A stretch of DNA of 64,000 nt from NCBI GenBank assembly GCA_965662775.1, contig CBFIIW010000014.1:1-64000 (forward strand). Reading direction: 5' to 3'. The notes under the pieces are model-generated. The model made no database searches, was not told where the DNA came from, and saw nothing but the letters and a program-made list of their open reading frames with translations. Made by a program: the position numbers and the translations under genes. Shown here piece by piece: positions 35,219-44,560 of the stretch. The stretch comes from UBA7985 sp002690455 (GTDB taxonomy: Bacteria; Pseudomonadota; Alphaproteobacteria; UBA7985). Numbering within the stretch: position 1 is the stretch's first letter; the number at the start of each line of letters is the position of its first letter.

Positions 35219-36165
35219 ACTTGATCGAAACTCACAAGAGGCTCGTCTTCCTGCATAACCGGCAGCTTGGTTTCGATGGATGAGCCGCTGCTGGATACGG
35301 TCCCTTCGGGTGAGCCGGGGATGTTTCGCAGCAGGCTGAACAGCATGACCAGCCGCTCCCGGAGTTCCAGCCGATGAACCACTTGATCGACCATACCGTG
35401 CTCCTGCAGGTACTCGGCGGTCTGGAAATCGTCCGGCAGCTGCTCACGTATGGTTTCTTCGATCACCCGCCGACCGGCAAAGCCAATCACGGCATTGGGC
35501 TCAGACAAGGTCAGATCACCCAGCATCGCGAAGCTGGCCGTCACCCCACCAGTCGTCGGATTGGTGAGCAGGACGATGTAGGGCAGACGTGCCTCACGCA
35601 TTCGCTCCACGGCGATGATTGAGCGCGGCATTTGCATCAAACTGAGGATACCTTCCTGCATCCGCGCGCCCCCGCTGGCCGGGATCACCAATAGGGACGC
35701 GTTGAGGAGCAGGGCCTCGTCGGCGGCTCGCACTAATCCCTCACCAACCGCGCGGCCCATCGAGCCGCCCATGAAGGCAAAGTTAAAGGCCGCGATCACA
35801 ACCGGGCTGCCGCCCATCTGGCCGCTTGCGACAATGATGGCGTCTTTTTCGCCCGTACGGGACTGGTATTCGCGCAGGCGCGCGGGGTATGGCTTCTTGT
35901 CCTTGAACTTTAACGGGTCGGCAGGCAGCTCGGGCATGTCCAGTCGCAGGTAGCCGGGATCGAACAGGCTGTTAAGTCGTTCTACCACCGACATGGCGTG
36001 ATGATGCCCACAGTTCGTGCAGACGTTCAGGTTCTCTTGCAGCGCTTTGAGAAACAGCATCTGGTCGCAGGAACGACACTTGGTCCAGAGGTTGTCAGGT
36101 GTGTCTTTTCGTTCACCGACGAGGCGCTGGATACGGGGACGGACGTGATCGGATAGCCAGTTCAT
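35215..36165 (-). CDS. accD: Acetyl-CoA carboxylase carboxyltransferase subunit beta
   Basis: The 316-residue protein has the N-terminal zinc finger (WTKCRSCDQMLF...LNVCTNCGHH) and the crotonase-like carboxyltransferase core. The core shows PVVIAAFNFAFMGGSMG, LLVIPASGGARMQEG and TNPTTGGVTASFAMLGD, which bind carboxybiotin and acetyl-CoA. It pairs with AccA, not in the window, to make malonyl-CoA. It lies between trpA and folC; the 16-bp gap to trpA and overlap with folC place it in the long trp-folC operon. Confidence 0.98.
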   Translation of the reverse strand: MNWLSDHVRPRIQRLVGERKDTPDNLWTKCRSCDQMLFLKALQENLNVCTNCGHHHAMSVVERLNSLFDPGYLRLDMPELPADPLKFKDKKPYPARLREYQSRTGEKDAIIVASGQMGGSPVVIAAFNFAFMGGSMGRAVGEGLVRAADEALLLNASLLVIPASGGARMQEGILSLMQMPRSIIAVERMREARLPYIVLLTNPTTGGVTASFAMLGDLTLSEPNAVIGFAGRRVIEETIREQLPDDFQTAEYLQEHGMVDQVVHRLELRERLVMLFSLLRNIPGSPEGTVSSSGSSIETKLPVMQEDEPLVSFDQV

Positions 36166-36181
36166 AGCGACTCAGATAGGG

Positions 36182-36997
36182 TTAGCGCAAGCGTTGCGAA
36201 AGGGTGCGGGTGTAATCAAGTACAGCGTCGACCAGCCCGGGCTTGGCCTTGCCGTGTTCATCGAGATTGGCCTCGATCTGCCGGACGATGGCCGAACCGA
36301 CCACTGCAGCGTCGGCAACCGAGCCAATTTCCGCGACTTGATCGGGCGTGGTAATGCCGAAACCTACGGCGATCGGCAGATCGGTGAAAGCCTTGAGCCG
36401 ACCGACCGCGGCGGCTACGGCGTCTTGCTGCGCAGCGGCTGTGCCGGTGATCCCGGTGATAGAGACATAGTAGACGAACCCCGATGTATTCTGGAGCACC
36501 GCCGGCAGCCGGACTTCGTCAGTCGTCGGTGTTGCCAGCCGGATGAAGTTCATCCCCGCTTTGTTCGCCGGGATACATAGCTCGTCGTCTTCCTCGGGCG
36601 GCAGATCCACGACGATCAGGCCGTCAACCCCGGCTGCCTTAGCAGCAGCGAGGAAGGCATCAACCCCATAGATGTAGATCGGGTTGTAGTAGCCCATGAG
36701 GATCAGCGGAGTTTCGCTGTCCTGCTTGCGGAATTCCTGCACCAGCTCGAGCGTCTTCGGCAGGGTCTGCCCGCCGGCCAGCGCCCTTTGCGCTGCGAGC
36801 TGGATTGCGACGCCATCGGCCATGGGGTCGGTGAAGCACATGCCAAGCTCGATGATGTCCGCTCCGGCGTCGGGTAGCCCGCGCAGGATTTCCAGACTGG
36901 TGTCGTAGTTCGGATCACCGGACATGATGTAGGAGACGAAGCCCGGTCGGCCTTCAGCCTTCAGCGCGGCAAACTTTGTGTCGATCCGCGTGGTCAT
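36182..36997 (-). CDS. trpA: Tryptophan synthase alpha chain
   Basis: The 271-residue TIM barrel shows the catalytic glutamate in IELGMCFTDPMADG (residue 50) and the second acid in the same block, then YYNPIYIYGVDAFL, DGLIVVDLPPEED and the phosphate-binding VGFGITTPDQV. It cleaves indole-3-glycerol phosphate and passes indole to TrpB. Unusually, the proline that normally follows in LGxPF is cysteine (residue 54), and the proline after ADG is valine. It overlaps trpB by four bases, so the two chains are made together. Confidence 0.97.
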   Translation of the reverse strand: MTTRIDTKFAALKAEGRPGFVSYIMSGDPNYDTSLEILRGLPDAGADIIELGMCFTDPMADGVAIQLAAQRALAGGQTLPKTLELVQEFRKQDSETPLILMGYYNPIYIYGVDAFLAAAKAAGVDGLIVVDLPPEEDDELCIPANKAGMNFIRLATPTTDEVRLPAVLQNTSGFVYYVSITGITGTAAAQQDAVAAAVGRLKAFTDLPIAVGFGITTPDQVAEIGSVADAAVVGSAIVRQIEANLDEHGKAKPGLVDAVLDYTRTLSQRLR

Positions 36998-38232
36998 TGA
37001 GTGGTTTCCCCCATGACCGAGGCCATGTCGAAGCCTAGGTGCTTGGCGACGGTGAAAATGTCCTTATCGCCCCGGCCGCACAGGTTCATAATCATGATGT
37101 GGTCCTTGGGTAGATCCGGCGCGATTTTGGTTACGTGGGCGAGCGCGTGGCTCGGCTCCAGCGCCGGGATAATGCCCTCGGTGCGGCAGCAAAGCTGGAA
37201 GGCTTCCAGCGCCTCGGTATCCTTGGCGTAGACATATTCAACCCGGCCCACATCGCGCAGCCAGGAGTGCTCCGGCCCGATACCCGGATAATCGAGCCCG
37301 GCGGAAATCGAGTGGCCTTCGATGATCTGCCCGTCCGCGTCCTGCAGCAGATAGGTGCGGTTGCCGTGCAGTACACCCGGCTTGCCCCCGGTCAGCGACG
37401 CAGCATGCTCTTCGCCTTCCAGACCGTGGCCCCCGGCTTCGACGCCGATGATGCGCACGTCCTTGTCGTCGAGGAAGGGGTGGAACAGGCCCAGGGCATT
37501 TGATCCGCCACCAATGCAGGCCACCAGCGAGTCTGGCAGGCGGCCTTCCCGTTCGAGCATCTGCGCCTTGGCTTCCTTGCCAATCACTGACTGGAAATCT
37601 CGGACCATGGCCGGGTAGGGGTGGGGACCTGCCGCCGTACCAATGATGTAGAAGGTGTCTTCGACATTAGTCACCCAGTCGCGCAGCGCTTCGTTCATCG
37701 CGTCCTTGAGCGTTCCGGAGCCAGAGGTTACCGGCTTGATCTCGGCACCAAGAAGGCGCATGCGGAACACGTTTGGCGCCTGCCGCTCCACGTCGGTTGC
37801 GCCCATGTAGACGGTACAGGGCAGGCCGAACAGCGCGCAGACTGTCGCCGTTGCCACGCCGTGCTGGCCCGCGCCAGTTTCGGCGATGATACGGGTCTTG
37901 CCCATGCGACGCGCGAGCAAGATCTGTCCTAGGCAATTATTGATCTTATGCGCGCCGGTGTGGTTCAGTTCGTCACGCTTGAAGTAGATCTTGGCGCCGC
38001 CGAGTTCTTCAGTCAGCCGCTCGGCGAAATACAGCGGGCTGGGTCGGCCCACGTAGTCCTTGGCCAACATGTTGAACTCTTCCCAGAACGCTAGGTCCAG
38101 CTTGGCCTCTCCCCACTCGCGTTCGAGGTCAAGGATCAGTGGCATCAGCGTTTCGGCAACAAAGCGGCCGCCAAAGATACCGAACAAGCCGCGCTCGTCC
38201 GGACCGGTCATGTAGGAATTGGGCGTTGACAT
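36994..38232 (-). CDS. trpB: Tryptophan synthase beta chain
   Basis: The 412-residue PLP enzyme starts at ATG 38232 (MSTPNSYMTGPDERGLFG). The open frame extends upstream into trpF, but that part is not conserved. The PLP lysine sits in NHTGAHKINNCLGQ, the catalytic glutamate in IAETGAGQHGVA, the phosphate loop in GGGSNALGLFHPF, and the SAGLDYPGIGPEHSWL block is intact. It condenses indole with serine. It lies 46 bp after the trpF fusion gene and overlaps trpA. Confidence 0.98.
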   Translation of the reverse strand: MSTPNSYMTGPDERGLFGIFGGRFVAETLMPLILDLEREWGEAKLDLAFWEEFNMLAKDYVGRPSPLYFAERLTEELGGAKIYFKRDELNHTGAHKINNCLGQILLARRMGKTRIIAETGAGQHGVATATVCALFGLPCTVYMGATDVERQAPNVFRMRLLGAEIKPVTSGSGTLKDAMNEALRDWVTNVEDTFYIIGTAAGPHPYPAMVRDFQSVIGKEAKAQMLEREGRLPDSLVACIGGGSNALGLFHPFLDDKDVRIIGVEAGGHGLEGEEHAASLTGGKPGVLHGNRTYLLQDADGQIIEGHSISAGLDYPGIGPEHSWLRDVGRVEYVYAKDTEALEAFQLCCRTEGIIPALEPSHALAHVTKIAPDLPKDHIMIMNLCGRGDKDIFTVAKHLGFDMASVMGETTQ

Positions 38233-38278
38233 GATTTTCCTGTCGTGGATCCAGAATCGGGGTGAGATTAACAGTGTT

Positions 38279-39736
38279 TCAGGCGCGAGCAACTGCGGCG
38301 AGAAAGGCTCTGATCTTCGCAATGTCCTTGGTGCCGCGCTGACCCTCCGCTTCAACGCCGGAGGAGACGTCAACGTAGGTAGGTTGGGTTAGCGCTATGG
38401 CGGCCTCAACGTTCTCTGGCGTCAGCCCCCCCGCGAGCATCCAAGGCGTGTTGCCCAACGTCGCGGTCGACAGCACGTGGTGATCAAATGTCAATGCATT
38501 GCCACCCGGTAATTCGGCATCTTTCGGCGGTTTAGCATCGAATAGCAGCCCGTCGGCAGAGCGACGCAGCGCAGGAACGTCGCGCAGGTCATCCGCTTCG
38601 GCCACCGACACGACGGCGAGCACAGGCAGGCCGGTGCGTGTCCTGATTTCTGCGAAGCGTTCAGCTCCACTATGGGTATGGACCTGCAGCATATCCAGCG
38701 GGACGGCGGCGAGTAGTTCGTCAAGGAATGCATCGCTTGGCTCTACGACCAGCCCGACGCGGCTGATCCGCCCTTCAGCCTGCATGCTGAGTGCGGCAGC
38801 GGCCTCGAAGCTCAGGTTTCGAGGGGATTTCTCAAAGAAAACGAAGCCGACGTGGGTGGCACCGCCATCGATAACAGCCTCCAGTGTTTCCGGTGTGGTG
38901 ATGCCGCAGATCTTGGCCTGACAGCGCGCAGGCAGGCGCAGATCGGGGCTGAAGACGCGGTCTGCGATCAACCAAGTAGCAGCCAGAAGCACCAGCAGGG
39001 CGGCGCCCGAGGCGAGCAAGGCTGCGTAGGGGCCGAGCCAACCCAGCGGCGCGAGATTGAACAGCTTGACACACCCGCCGCTGAGCACGACCAGTAGGGC
39101 GGCAACACGAAGGCCATGCCACCCGCCCATGGCACCCCATGCATGAAAGGTAAAGGCTCGCTTGGGTCGGCGGTGGCGCAGAGGGACCACGGCCCAGGTC
39201 CGAGCAAAGAAATAGGCGACCAGAACGCCACTGGCGACGATCACGGACAACAGGGCAGGACGGTTGACGGCGCTTCGGTCGATTGTCTCTGGCATGGTGG
39301 CTTCTACGCCTATCGCGGCGAGCTCGCGCGGGTCGTTTGAACCATACTGAACCAGGTCGTTGACTGCACTGCCCAGGCTGCCCCAGAGTGTTGCGCCATC
39401 GCCGTAGGTCAGTAGGCTGCCCACCATGGTCAGTCCTATCCAGCCGAAGACTGTCGCGAAGATGAGGCTAAAGCCCAGTAGGCCAGAGCGTAGACCGGCC
39501 CCGGACCAGGCTGGCGCCGGTGTGGTGCGGCCGCCACCCAACTGCCCACGGCGCAGGGCCATTAACCCGGAGAACTCCCACGCAGCGGCATGGTAGAGCA
39601 CCGCGACACCACACAGACCGTATATCGCGTTCTTGAGGTCAAGCAGACCGGCCTGTACGCCGAGGTACACCAGCGCGGGTCCAACGGCGGCGAGGCCGAA
39701 AATGACAATTTGCGTCAGGGTGCGAAGGGCCGGCAT
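38279..39736 (-). CDS. trpF: Membrane-domain/phosphoribosylanthranilate isomerase (TrpF) fusion
   Basis: The open frame gives a 485-residue protein from ATG 39736. Residues 1 to about 270 carry about six hydrophobic helices with no family I recognise; residues about 273-485 are a complete TrpF barrel. TrpF motifs are KICGIT (residue 275, catalytic cysteine), GFVFFEKSPRNL, VQVH-like MLQVHTHS, LLFDAKPPK (catalytic aspartate) and VDVSSGVEAEG. No ATG or GTG lies near the barrel start, so a split gene is unlikely, though an in-frame TTG lies inside the last helix. Standard TrpF is soluble and about 210 residues. The enzyme isomerises phosphoribosylanthranilate in tryptophan synthesis; here it would be membrane-tethered. 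Confidence 0.88.
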   Translation of the reverse strand: MPALRTLTQIVIFGLAAVGPALVYLGVQAGLLDLKNAIYGLCGVAVLYHAAAWEFSGLMALRRGQLGGGRTTPAPAWSGAGLRSGLLGFSLIFATVFGWIGLTMVGSLLTYGDGATLWGSLGSAVNDLVQYGSNDPRELAAIGVEATMPETIDRSAVNRPALLSVIVASGVLVAYFFARTWAVVPLRHRRPKRAFTFHAWGAMGGWHGLRVAALLVVLSGGCVKLFNLAPLGWLGPYAALLASGAALLVLLAATWLIADRVFSPDLRLPARCQAKICGITTPETLEAVIDGGATHVGFVFFEKSPRNLSFEAAAALSMQAEGRISRVGLVVEPSDAFLDELLAAVPLDMLQVHTHSGAERFAEIRTRTGLPVLAVVSVAEADDLRDVPALRRSADGLLFDAKPPKDAELPGGNALTFDHHVLSTATLGNTPWMLAGGLTPENVEAAIALTQPTYVDVSSGVEAEGQRGTKDIAKIRAFLAAVARA

Positions 39737-39780
39737 TCTGGTGTCATCCTTCGTGGCGATCGGTCGATTAAGAAAGAAGC

Positions 39781-40581
39781 TTAAATACGGTGCGCGCCGG
39801 GCGCCCATCCGGTCCGGTTAACAAAACAGACCAGATTGACGACCGTAAAAACGGCAACCCGCAACAGGAACAGCATTTGTGTCAGCACGAGGTATCCGAA
39901 ATAGCTCAGGCCGAATACTGACGGGGATGCCGCACTGCTTTGCAGGCCAAGCTGGACGAGGAGCAACGGTACGCAAAACAGCAGATGCAGCCCGAGCATT
40001 AGCATCGTAATGCCGCCGGTCGCACGCATGCTGTCGCCAAAGGTATAGGGCGCGCCGACAGCCGCCGCCGTGACGACGAAGCAGAAACGGGTATAGAGAA
40101 GAAGCACCACCAGCCCGGGGATGATCACCAGTAGTGGAGCCACCTGCGGAACCGGAGAGTAAGCCTGGATCAGAAGGTATCCCAAAAACCCGGTGCCGAT
40201 CAGCAGGCCACCGGGCAGGTAGAGTGATGCCAACCGGAGAAAGACCCTGGTAAAAGCGCTCCGCCATTCAGGGGTCGCCTGCAGCCGTCCCTGCCGGATA
40301 CCGATGCCGAGCAGCCGTGTGACGTTGGTGGTGTAGAGCCCACCGACTACCAGTTCGATGAGCAAAAAAGTCACCACTGCTATCACAATCACGTCGAGGC
40401 TCAGCACGACTCCACGCTGGCCGCGCAACTCCAGGATCAGAGTTCCGGCAAAGTCCACCAGCAGCGCGAGAATCATGGGCAATACCGCCGTCACTGCCAG
40501 CAATCTCCATTGGCCAAGCAGGCCGTCACGCAGGATCTGCCGAACCGCGCGACCTGGCGGCAGGGGTGGGAACTGCCCCAT
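39781..40581 (-). CDS. Multi-pass membrane protein of unknown function
   Basis: The protein of about 266 residues has about six long hydrophobic segments (for example LLAVTAVLPMILALLVDFAGTL, VIVIAVVTFLLIELVVGGL, VVLLLYTRFCFVVTAAAVG) separated by short basic loops. I do not recognise a family and see no catalytic motif. ATG 40581 is chosen because the open frame upstream overlaps pyrF. The gene lies between pyrF and the trpF fusion and is probably co-transcribed; in related genomes this slot often holds small LapA-type membrane genes. It may be a partner of the membrane domain fused to TrpF. Confidence 0.7.
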   Translation of the reverse strand: MGQFPPLPPGRAVRQILRDGLLGQWRLLAVTAVLPMILALLVDFAGTLILELRGQRGVVLSLDVIVIAVVTFLLIELVVGGLYTTNVTRLLGIGIRQGRLQATPEWRSAFTRVFLRLASLYLPGGLLIGTGFLGYLLIQAYSPVPQVAPLLVIIPGLVVLLLYTRFCFVVTAAAVGAPYTFGDSMRATGGITMLMLGLHLLFCVPLLLVQLGLQSSAASPSVFGLSYFGYLVLTQMLFLLRVAVFTVVNLVCFVNRTGWAPGAHRI

Positions 40582-40594
40582 AAGGCGAATGGGC

Positions 40595-41296
40595 TTAACC
40601 AAGGGCGACCTCCGCCAGAATGGCTTCGGCGGCGGCGCGAGGGTTTTCGGCACGCGTGATTGGCCTTCCGATCACCAGTGACGTTGCCCCGTTTGCCATT
40701 GCTTGTGCTGGGGTTGCGATCCGAGTCTGGTCGTTATGAGCAGTGCCGGCCGGCCGAACGCCGGGGGTGACAAACAACGCGCCCGGCGCCAGCGCCCGCA
40801 GCGAGGCCACTTCCTGCGGTGAGCAGACAAATCCACCCAACCCGCATTCATCTGCAAGAGTGAACAGCCGTCGAGCCTGCGCGCCCGGGTCAGGGTTTGC
40901 CACCCCAACGGCTTCTAATTCAGTCCGGTCTGCACTGGTCAGCACCGTGACAGCCAAAAGACGGAAATCCGGACGCTCCAGTGCAGCCAGTCCATCCAGC
41001 ATCGCCCGACCACCCGATGCATGAACCGTCGTCAGCCGGACCCCAAGGTCAGCGATCTGCGCGGCGGCTGAGGCAACGGTATTGGGAATATCGTGTAGTT
41101 TCAGGTCGAGAAACACCGGCGCTTTCGCGGCCAGCTCGCGCACGAAATCGGGCCCGGTCTGATAGAACAGTTCCATGCCGACCTTGAGCCCGATGTTTAA
41201 TCCGTCGAGCTGGTCGAGTGTGGACGCTACCTCCGCCCGCGCCATGTCGAGCGCGACGAACACCGGGGGGAGATTTCTGAGACGATCCTTCACCAT
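40595..41296 (-). CDS. pyrF: Orotidine 5'-phosphate decarboxylase
   Basis: The protein of about 233 residues has the OMP decarboxylase lysine/aspartate site in FLDLKLHDIPNTV, VALDMARAEVA near the N-terminus, TVHASGGRAML, and the phosphate-binding FVTPGVRPAG and SLVIGRPITRA. The ATG at 41296 gives MVKDRLRNLPPVFVALD; the frame upstream is longer but not conserved. It makes UMP in pyrimidine synthesis. It heads the minus-strand pyrF-trpFBA-accD-folC series, divergent from an MFS transporter. Confidence 0.97.
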   Translation of the reverse strand: MVKDRLRNLPPVFVALDMARAEVASTLDQLDGLNIGLKVGMELFYQTGPDFVRELAAKAPVFLDLKLHDIPNTVASAAAQIADLGVRLTTVHASGGRAMLDGLAALERPDFRLLAVTVLTSADRTELEAVGVANPDPGAQARRLFTLADECGLGGFVCSPQEVASLRALAPGALFVTPGVRPAGTAHNDQTRIATPAQAMANGATSLVIGRPITRAENPRAAAEAILAEVALG

Positions 41297-41460
41297 AATG
41301 CTGTGGTTTATCGTCTCAGACTCCGGCCTGCTAGTGACAATTTGTGTCATGTCGCGTGGTTTTGGCAACCCACCGGGTCAAAACGCGCATTGGTAACTGG
41401 GCAAAGGCCAGATAGGTTAATGGCAGAAGTGCACGCCTAAGTTTGTTCCAAAGGTTGGTC

Positions 41461-42750
41461 ATGTCCTCATCCGCGCCCGCGCCGTCTTCCCTTCCGACTA
41501 TGGCCCCTGTTGGTCCGGGCCTGAGCCTCAGCGTCATCATCATTGCGGGGTGTCTGATGGCGATGATCTCCATGGGGGTGCGGTCGTCCTTTGGTCTGTT
41601 TGTCGATGGGTCTGAGGATGCCATCAACGTCACGTCAGGTGACTTTGGTCTGGCACTGGGTTTTCAGAATTTGCTCTGGGGTCTGATCGGGGCCTATGCC
41701 GCATCCCTGGTAGACCGTTACGGGCCAATGTGGGTGCTGATCGCTGGTTCGGCGATGTACGGGCTGGGGATGCTCGGCATGCTGCTCCTTGAGTCGACGT
41801 ACTGGACATTTCTGCTACTGGGCGGACTGACTGGCGGCGGGGTCGCGGCGACCGGCTTTTCGATCGTTGGCATCAGCTTTTCTAAGCTGGTTACGCCTGA
41901 GCAACGGTCTTGGGCGCTGGGTCTGGGAACGGCGGCGGCGTCCTTCGGCCAGCTTGCGATCGGTCTTCCGGCGGGAATGATGCTGCAGCAACTGGGCTGG
42001 GAGCCGGCCATGGTGTCGCTGGCCACGTTGACATTCCTGATTATCCCGCTGTCCTTTGCCTTTGCCGGGGTTAAGGGAACCGCTGCTGCTGCGTCGAGCG
42101 CCAGCCAGAGCGGCAGCAATGCCGAGGTTTGGCGGGAGGTTCGAGCAGCCTTTTCAAACCGCAGCTACGTTCTGCTGTTCTTCGGGTTCTTTGTCTGCGG
42201 CTTCCACATTGCCTTCGTGTACATTTACCTGCCCAAATTCCTGATCGATCAGGGCGTACAGCCGCAGTGGCTGGAGGGTTGGGGAGGTATCGGTGCTGTT
42301 GCATTGGCGCTGGTTGGCCTGTTCAACATCATCGGCGCCTACACCGCGGGTATTATCGGTCGCAACATCAAGAAGAAGAACGGGCTGGCATTCATTTATG
42401 TCGCGCGTTCGGTGGTCATGTTGGCTTTCATTCTGATCCCGATATCAACGCTGACGACATTATTGTTTGCTGCCATCATGGGCATTCTGTGGCTGTCGAC
42501 CGTTCCACTGACGCAGGGAATCATCGGCAGCATTTTCGGTATTCGCTACATGACCACTCTCTATGCGATCGTGTTCATCTCGCATCAGGTCGGATCGTTC
42601 TCCGCGACTCTGCTAGCACGAGCCATAGAAGATCTGACCGGAGAGCTGACCTTGATGTGGTTTGCGGCCATCATCGTCGGGGTGCTGGCCGCTGTGGTAC
42701 ACTGGCCTATCCACGAGCGCCCTGCTGCGCAAAATACAGGTCCACCATAA
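41461..42750 (+). CDS. Major facilitator superfamily transporter
   Basis: The 429-residue protein has 12 predicted membrane helices. An MFS loop 2-3 motif is present in the form SLVDRYGPMWVLIAG, with the related internal repeat near GRNIKKKNGLAFIYVAR in the second half. The sequence style (GVRSSFGLFVDG, TGGGVAATGFSIVGISF) resembles monocarboxylate/oxalate-formate-type MFS carriers, but the substrate is not determined. The ATG at 41461 has AAAGG eight bases upstream. The gene is divergent from pyrF. Confidence 0.9.
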   Translation: MSSSAPAPSSLPTMAPVGPGLSLSVIIIAGCLMAMISMGVRSSFGLFVDGSEDAINVTSGDFGLALGFQNLLWGLIGAYAASLVDRYGPMWVLIAGSAMYGLGMLGMLLLESTYWTFLLLGGLTGGGVAATGFSIVGISFSKLVTPEQRSWALGLGTAAASFGQLAIGLPAGMMLQQLGWEPAMVSLATLTFLIIPLSFAFAGVKGTAAAASSASQSGSNAEVWREVRAAFSNRSYVLLFFGFFVCGFHIAFVYIYLPKFLIDQGVQPQWLEGWGGIGAVALALVGLFNIIGAYTAGIIGRNIKKKNGLAFIYVARSVVMLAFILIPISTLTTLLFAAIMGILWLSTVPLTQGIIGSIFGIRYMTTLYAIVFISHQVGSFSATLLARAIEDLTGELTLMWFAAIIVGVLAAVVHWPIHERPAAQNTGPP

Positions 42751-42778
42751 CCAGCCTGAGCCGAGGCTATCGCCTTTC

Positions 42779-43240
42779 ATGAGTACGCCTTCACCACCTC
42801 ATTCTTGTCCCAATCCCGATCACCGGTCCGCCTTCGCCCCAGCCCAGGCCCCAACGCCCACCGCGGTTTCGACAGTCTGGGTCACCTTCTGGACGCTAAC
42901 GGTCGGCGGGCTTTCCATCCTCGTCTTGCTCGTTGCGCTGGCGTTGGTGACGCGGCTTGAAAATGCCAGCAGCGGTGCGGTGCTGGCGCTGTTCCCGCCC
43001 CGCACCCCACAGGATGAGATCTTTGCGGCCATCGACCAGACCGACGCTCGCGTCCTGCGCGCGACGCGTCTGTCTAACGCTTGGATCCTTGAAGGCAGCA
43101 GCCCCGGCTTCGTCGGCGCGCTTAAAGCTGCTGGCGCCCTGGGGGCATGGAAGCCAGTCTCCGGCGTGTCGTTCGCCGTCGGCGGTTGCGGTTTCGGTGC
43201 GGTCCTATCCAACGATCCGCTATTAAGCCCGGCCGGTTGA
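42779..43240 (+). CDS. Small single-span membrane protein, unknown
   Basis: The protein of about 153 residues has a proline-rich N-terminus, one hydrophobic helix (about 40-62, TLTVGGLSILVLLVALALV) and a small C-terminal domain with IFAAIDQTDARVLRATRLSNAWILEG. No family is recognised. It lies 28 bp after the MFS gene in the same direction and converges on the deacetylase. It resembles small regulatory or anchoring proteins, but nothing in it shows a role. Confidence 0.6.
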   Translation: MSTPSPPHSCPNPDHRSAFAPAQAPTPTAVSTVWVTFWTLTVGGLSILVLLVALALVTRLENASSGAVLALFPPRTPQDEIFAAIDQTDARVLRATRLSNAWILEGSSPGFVGALKAAGALGAWKPVSGVSFAVGGCGFGAVLSNDPLLSPAG

Positions 43241-43260
43241 GCCGATCCGCAGCGTCAAAG

Positions 43261-44400
43261 CTAAGACGTCGCACGCGCCATCCAAGCATTCAGCGACGTG
43301 AACCGACAGCCTTGTTCCGTCAGCCCGTCGATGATGTCGGGCAGGGCGTCCACGGTCCGACTGTGGATCGAGTGCAGCAGCACGATATCGCCTGGCGCTG
43401 AAAGGCTCAGCACGCGCTGGGTGATGCTGTCGGGTGATTTAATCTGCCAGTCGAGGCTGTCGTTGGTCCAGTTTACGGTGGTCATCCCATAGGCGGCCGC
43501 TGCTTCAAGGACACTAGCGTTGTAATTGCCAAAGGGCGGCCGGAAGAGCGTCGGCTGAAGCCCCAGCGCGTTAAAGGCCGCCATGCCCTTCTCAAAATCG
43601 GCATCGATGGTCGCCCGGCTTTCTGCCCGCAGATTTTTGTGATCCCAAGAATGGTAGCCTACTTCGTGCCCGCGGGTGACGGCAGTTAGCGCGGTGGTCG
43701 GGTTTGCTTGCACATTTTCGCCCAGGAAAAAGAACGTCGCCCGGATCCCCTTGGCGTCGAGGATGTCATAGATCGCGGCGTCATTGCTATGGTGTGGTCC
43801 GTCGTCAAATGTCAGCACGCAGTCAAAACTGCCGTCTGCGTTACGGAAGCCATTGGGGCCAATCGTAAAGGCCAGTTCTGGTGCAACGTAGCGGTCAAAG
43901 CCTGATGGGATCGACGCCCGTACAAGCTGGGCCGGGGCCTGCTGCTCAGCTGCCGACGATGCAACCGGCGCCGCTGTCATAGCTTGTTGATCGGCGGTGG
44001 AGGCGCCGGTGGTGCGGATACCGTATGGTCCGATGGTTTGCGCCAGGCGCGCAGCCTCGGCCCGCTGACGGGTCACGTATTGATCCAGCTGTGACCGGGT
44101 CATCCAAATCAGTCCCTGATTGGTCGAAACACCGACGAGTTGCTGTCCGTCGGGGCCGAAGCGTGGACCGGGGATGCCCGCACCATTCGCACCCTGATTC
44201 TTAAGCCCGCCGCCGGCGCCGCTGCTTGAGCCAGGCTGCAGCAAGACGCGCTCTCCCTGCGGACTGAACAACCCCTGCAGTGCGGCTTCAGCTTCTTCCG
44301 GGGCGAGCTTGCCATCCGGTGTCGCGGCGGCACAGGCGCTGATCAGCCCGCACGTGGCCAGTAGCTTCAGCAGCATCAGCAGCCTTGCATTTCCTCGCAT
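43261..44400 (-). CDS. Lipoprotein polysaccharide deacetylase (NodB homology)
   Basis: The protein of about 379 residues has a lipoprotein signal with lipobox ISAC (in LLATCGLISACAA). A low-complexity linker follows, then a C-terminal NodB domain: LTFDDGPHHSN (metal-binding aspartates), ATFFFLGENV, EVGYHSWDHKNL (metal histidines) and LFRPPFGNYN, with the LLHSIHS end motif. It removes acetyl groups from a cell-surface glycan or peptidoglycan; the true substrate is unknown. ATG 44400 has a GGGAGAAG ribosome site. No glycan synthesis genes are adjacent. Confidence 0.9.
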   Translation of the reverse strand: MRGNARLLMLLKLLATCGLISACAAATPDGKLAPEEAEAALQGLFSPQGERVLLQPGSSSGAGGGLKNQGANGAGIPGPRFGPDGQQLVGVSTNQGLIWMTRSQLDQYVTRQRAEAARLAQTIGPYGIRTTGASTADQQAMTAAPVASSAAEQQAPAQLVRASIPSGFDRYVAPELAFTIGPNGFRNADGSFDCVLTFDDGPHHSNDAAIYDILDAKGIRATFFFLGENVQANPTTALTAVTRGHEVGYHSWDHKNLRAESRATIDADFEKGMAAFNALGLQPTLFRPPFGNYNASVLEAAAAYGMTTVNWTNDSLDWQIKSPDSITQRVLSLSAPGDIVLLHSIHSRTVDALPDIIDGLTEQGCRFTSLNAWMARATS

Positions 44401-44560
44401 CTGGACTCTTCTCCCGGCCTGTATCCTGTGGTTTTTCACGGATTTTTGCCAAATACAGTATTTGGGCATCTTTTCGCATATGATCAGTATTATGCGACGC
44501 GTCGTCCCGCAAGTACCGCTGCCATTGTCGAGGGCTGGGACCGGCGCGTCTCGTTCCGGT

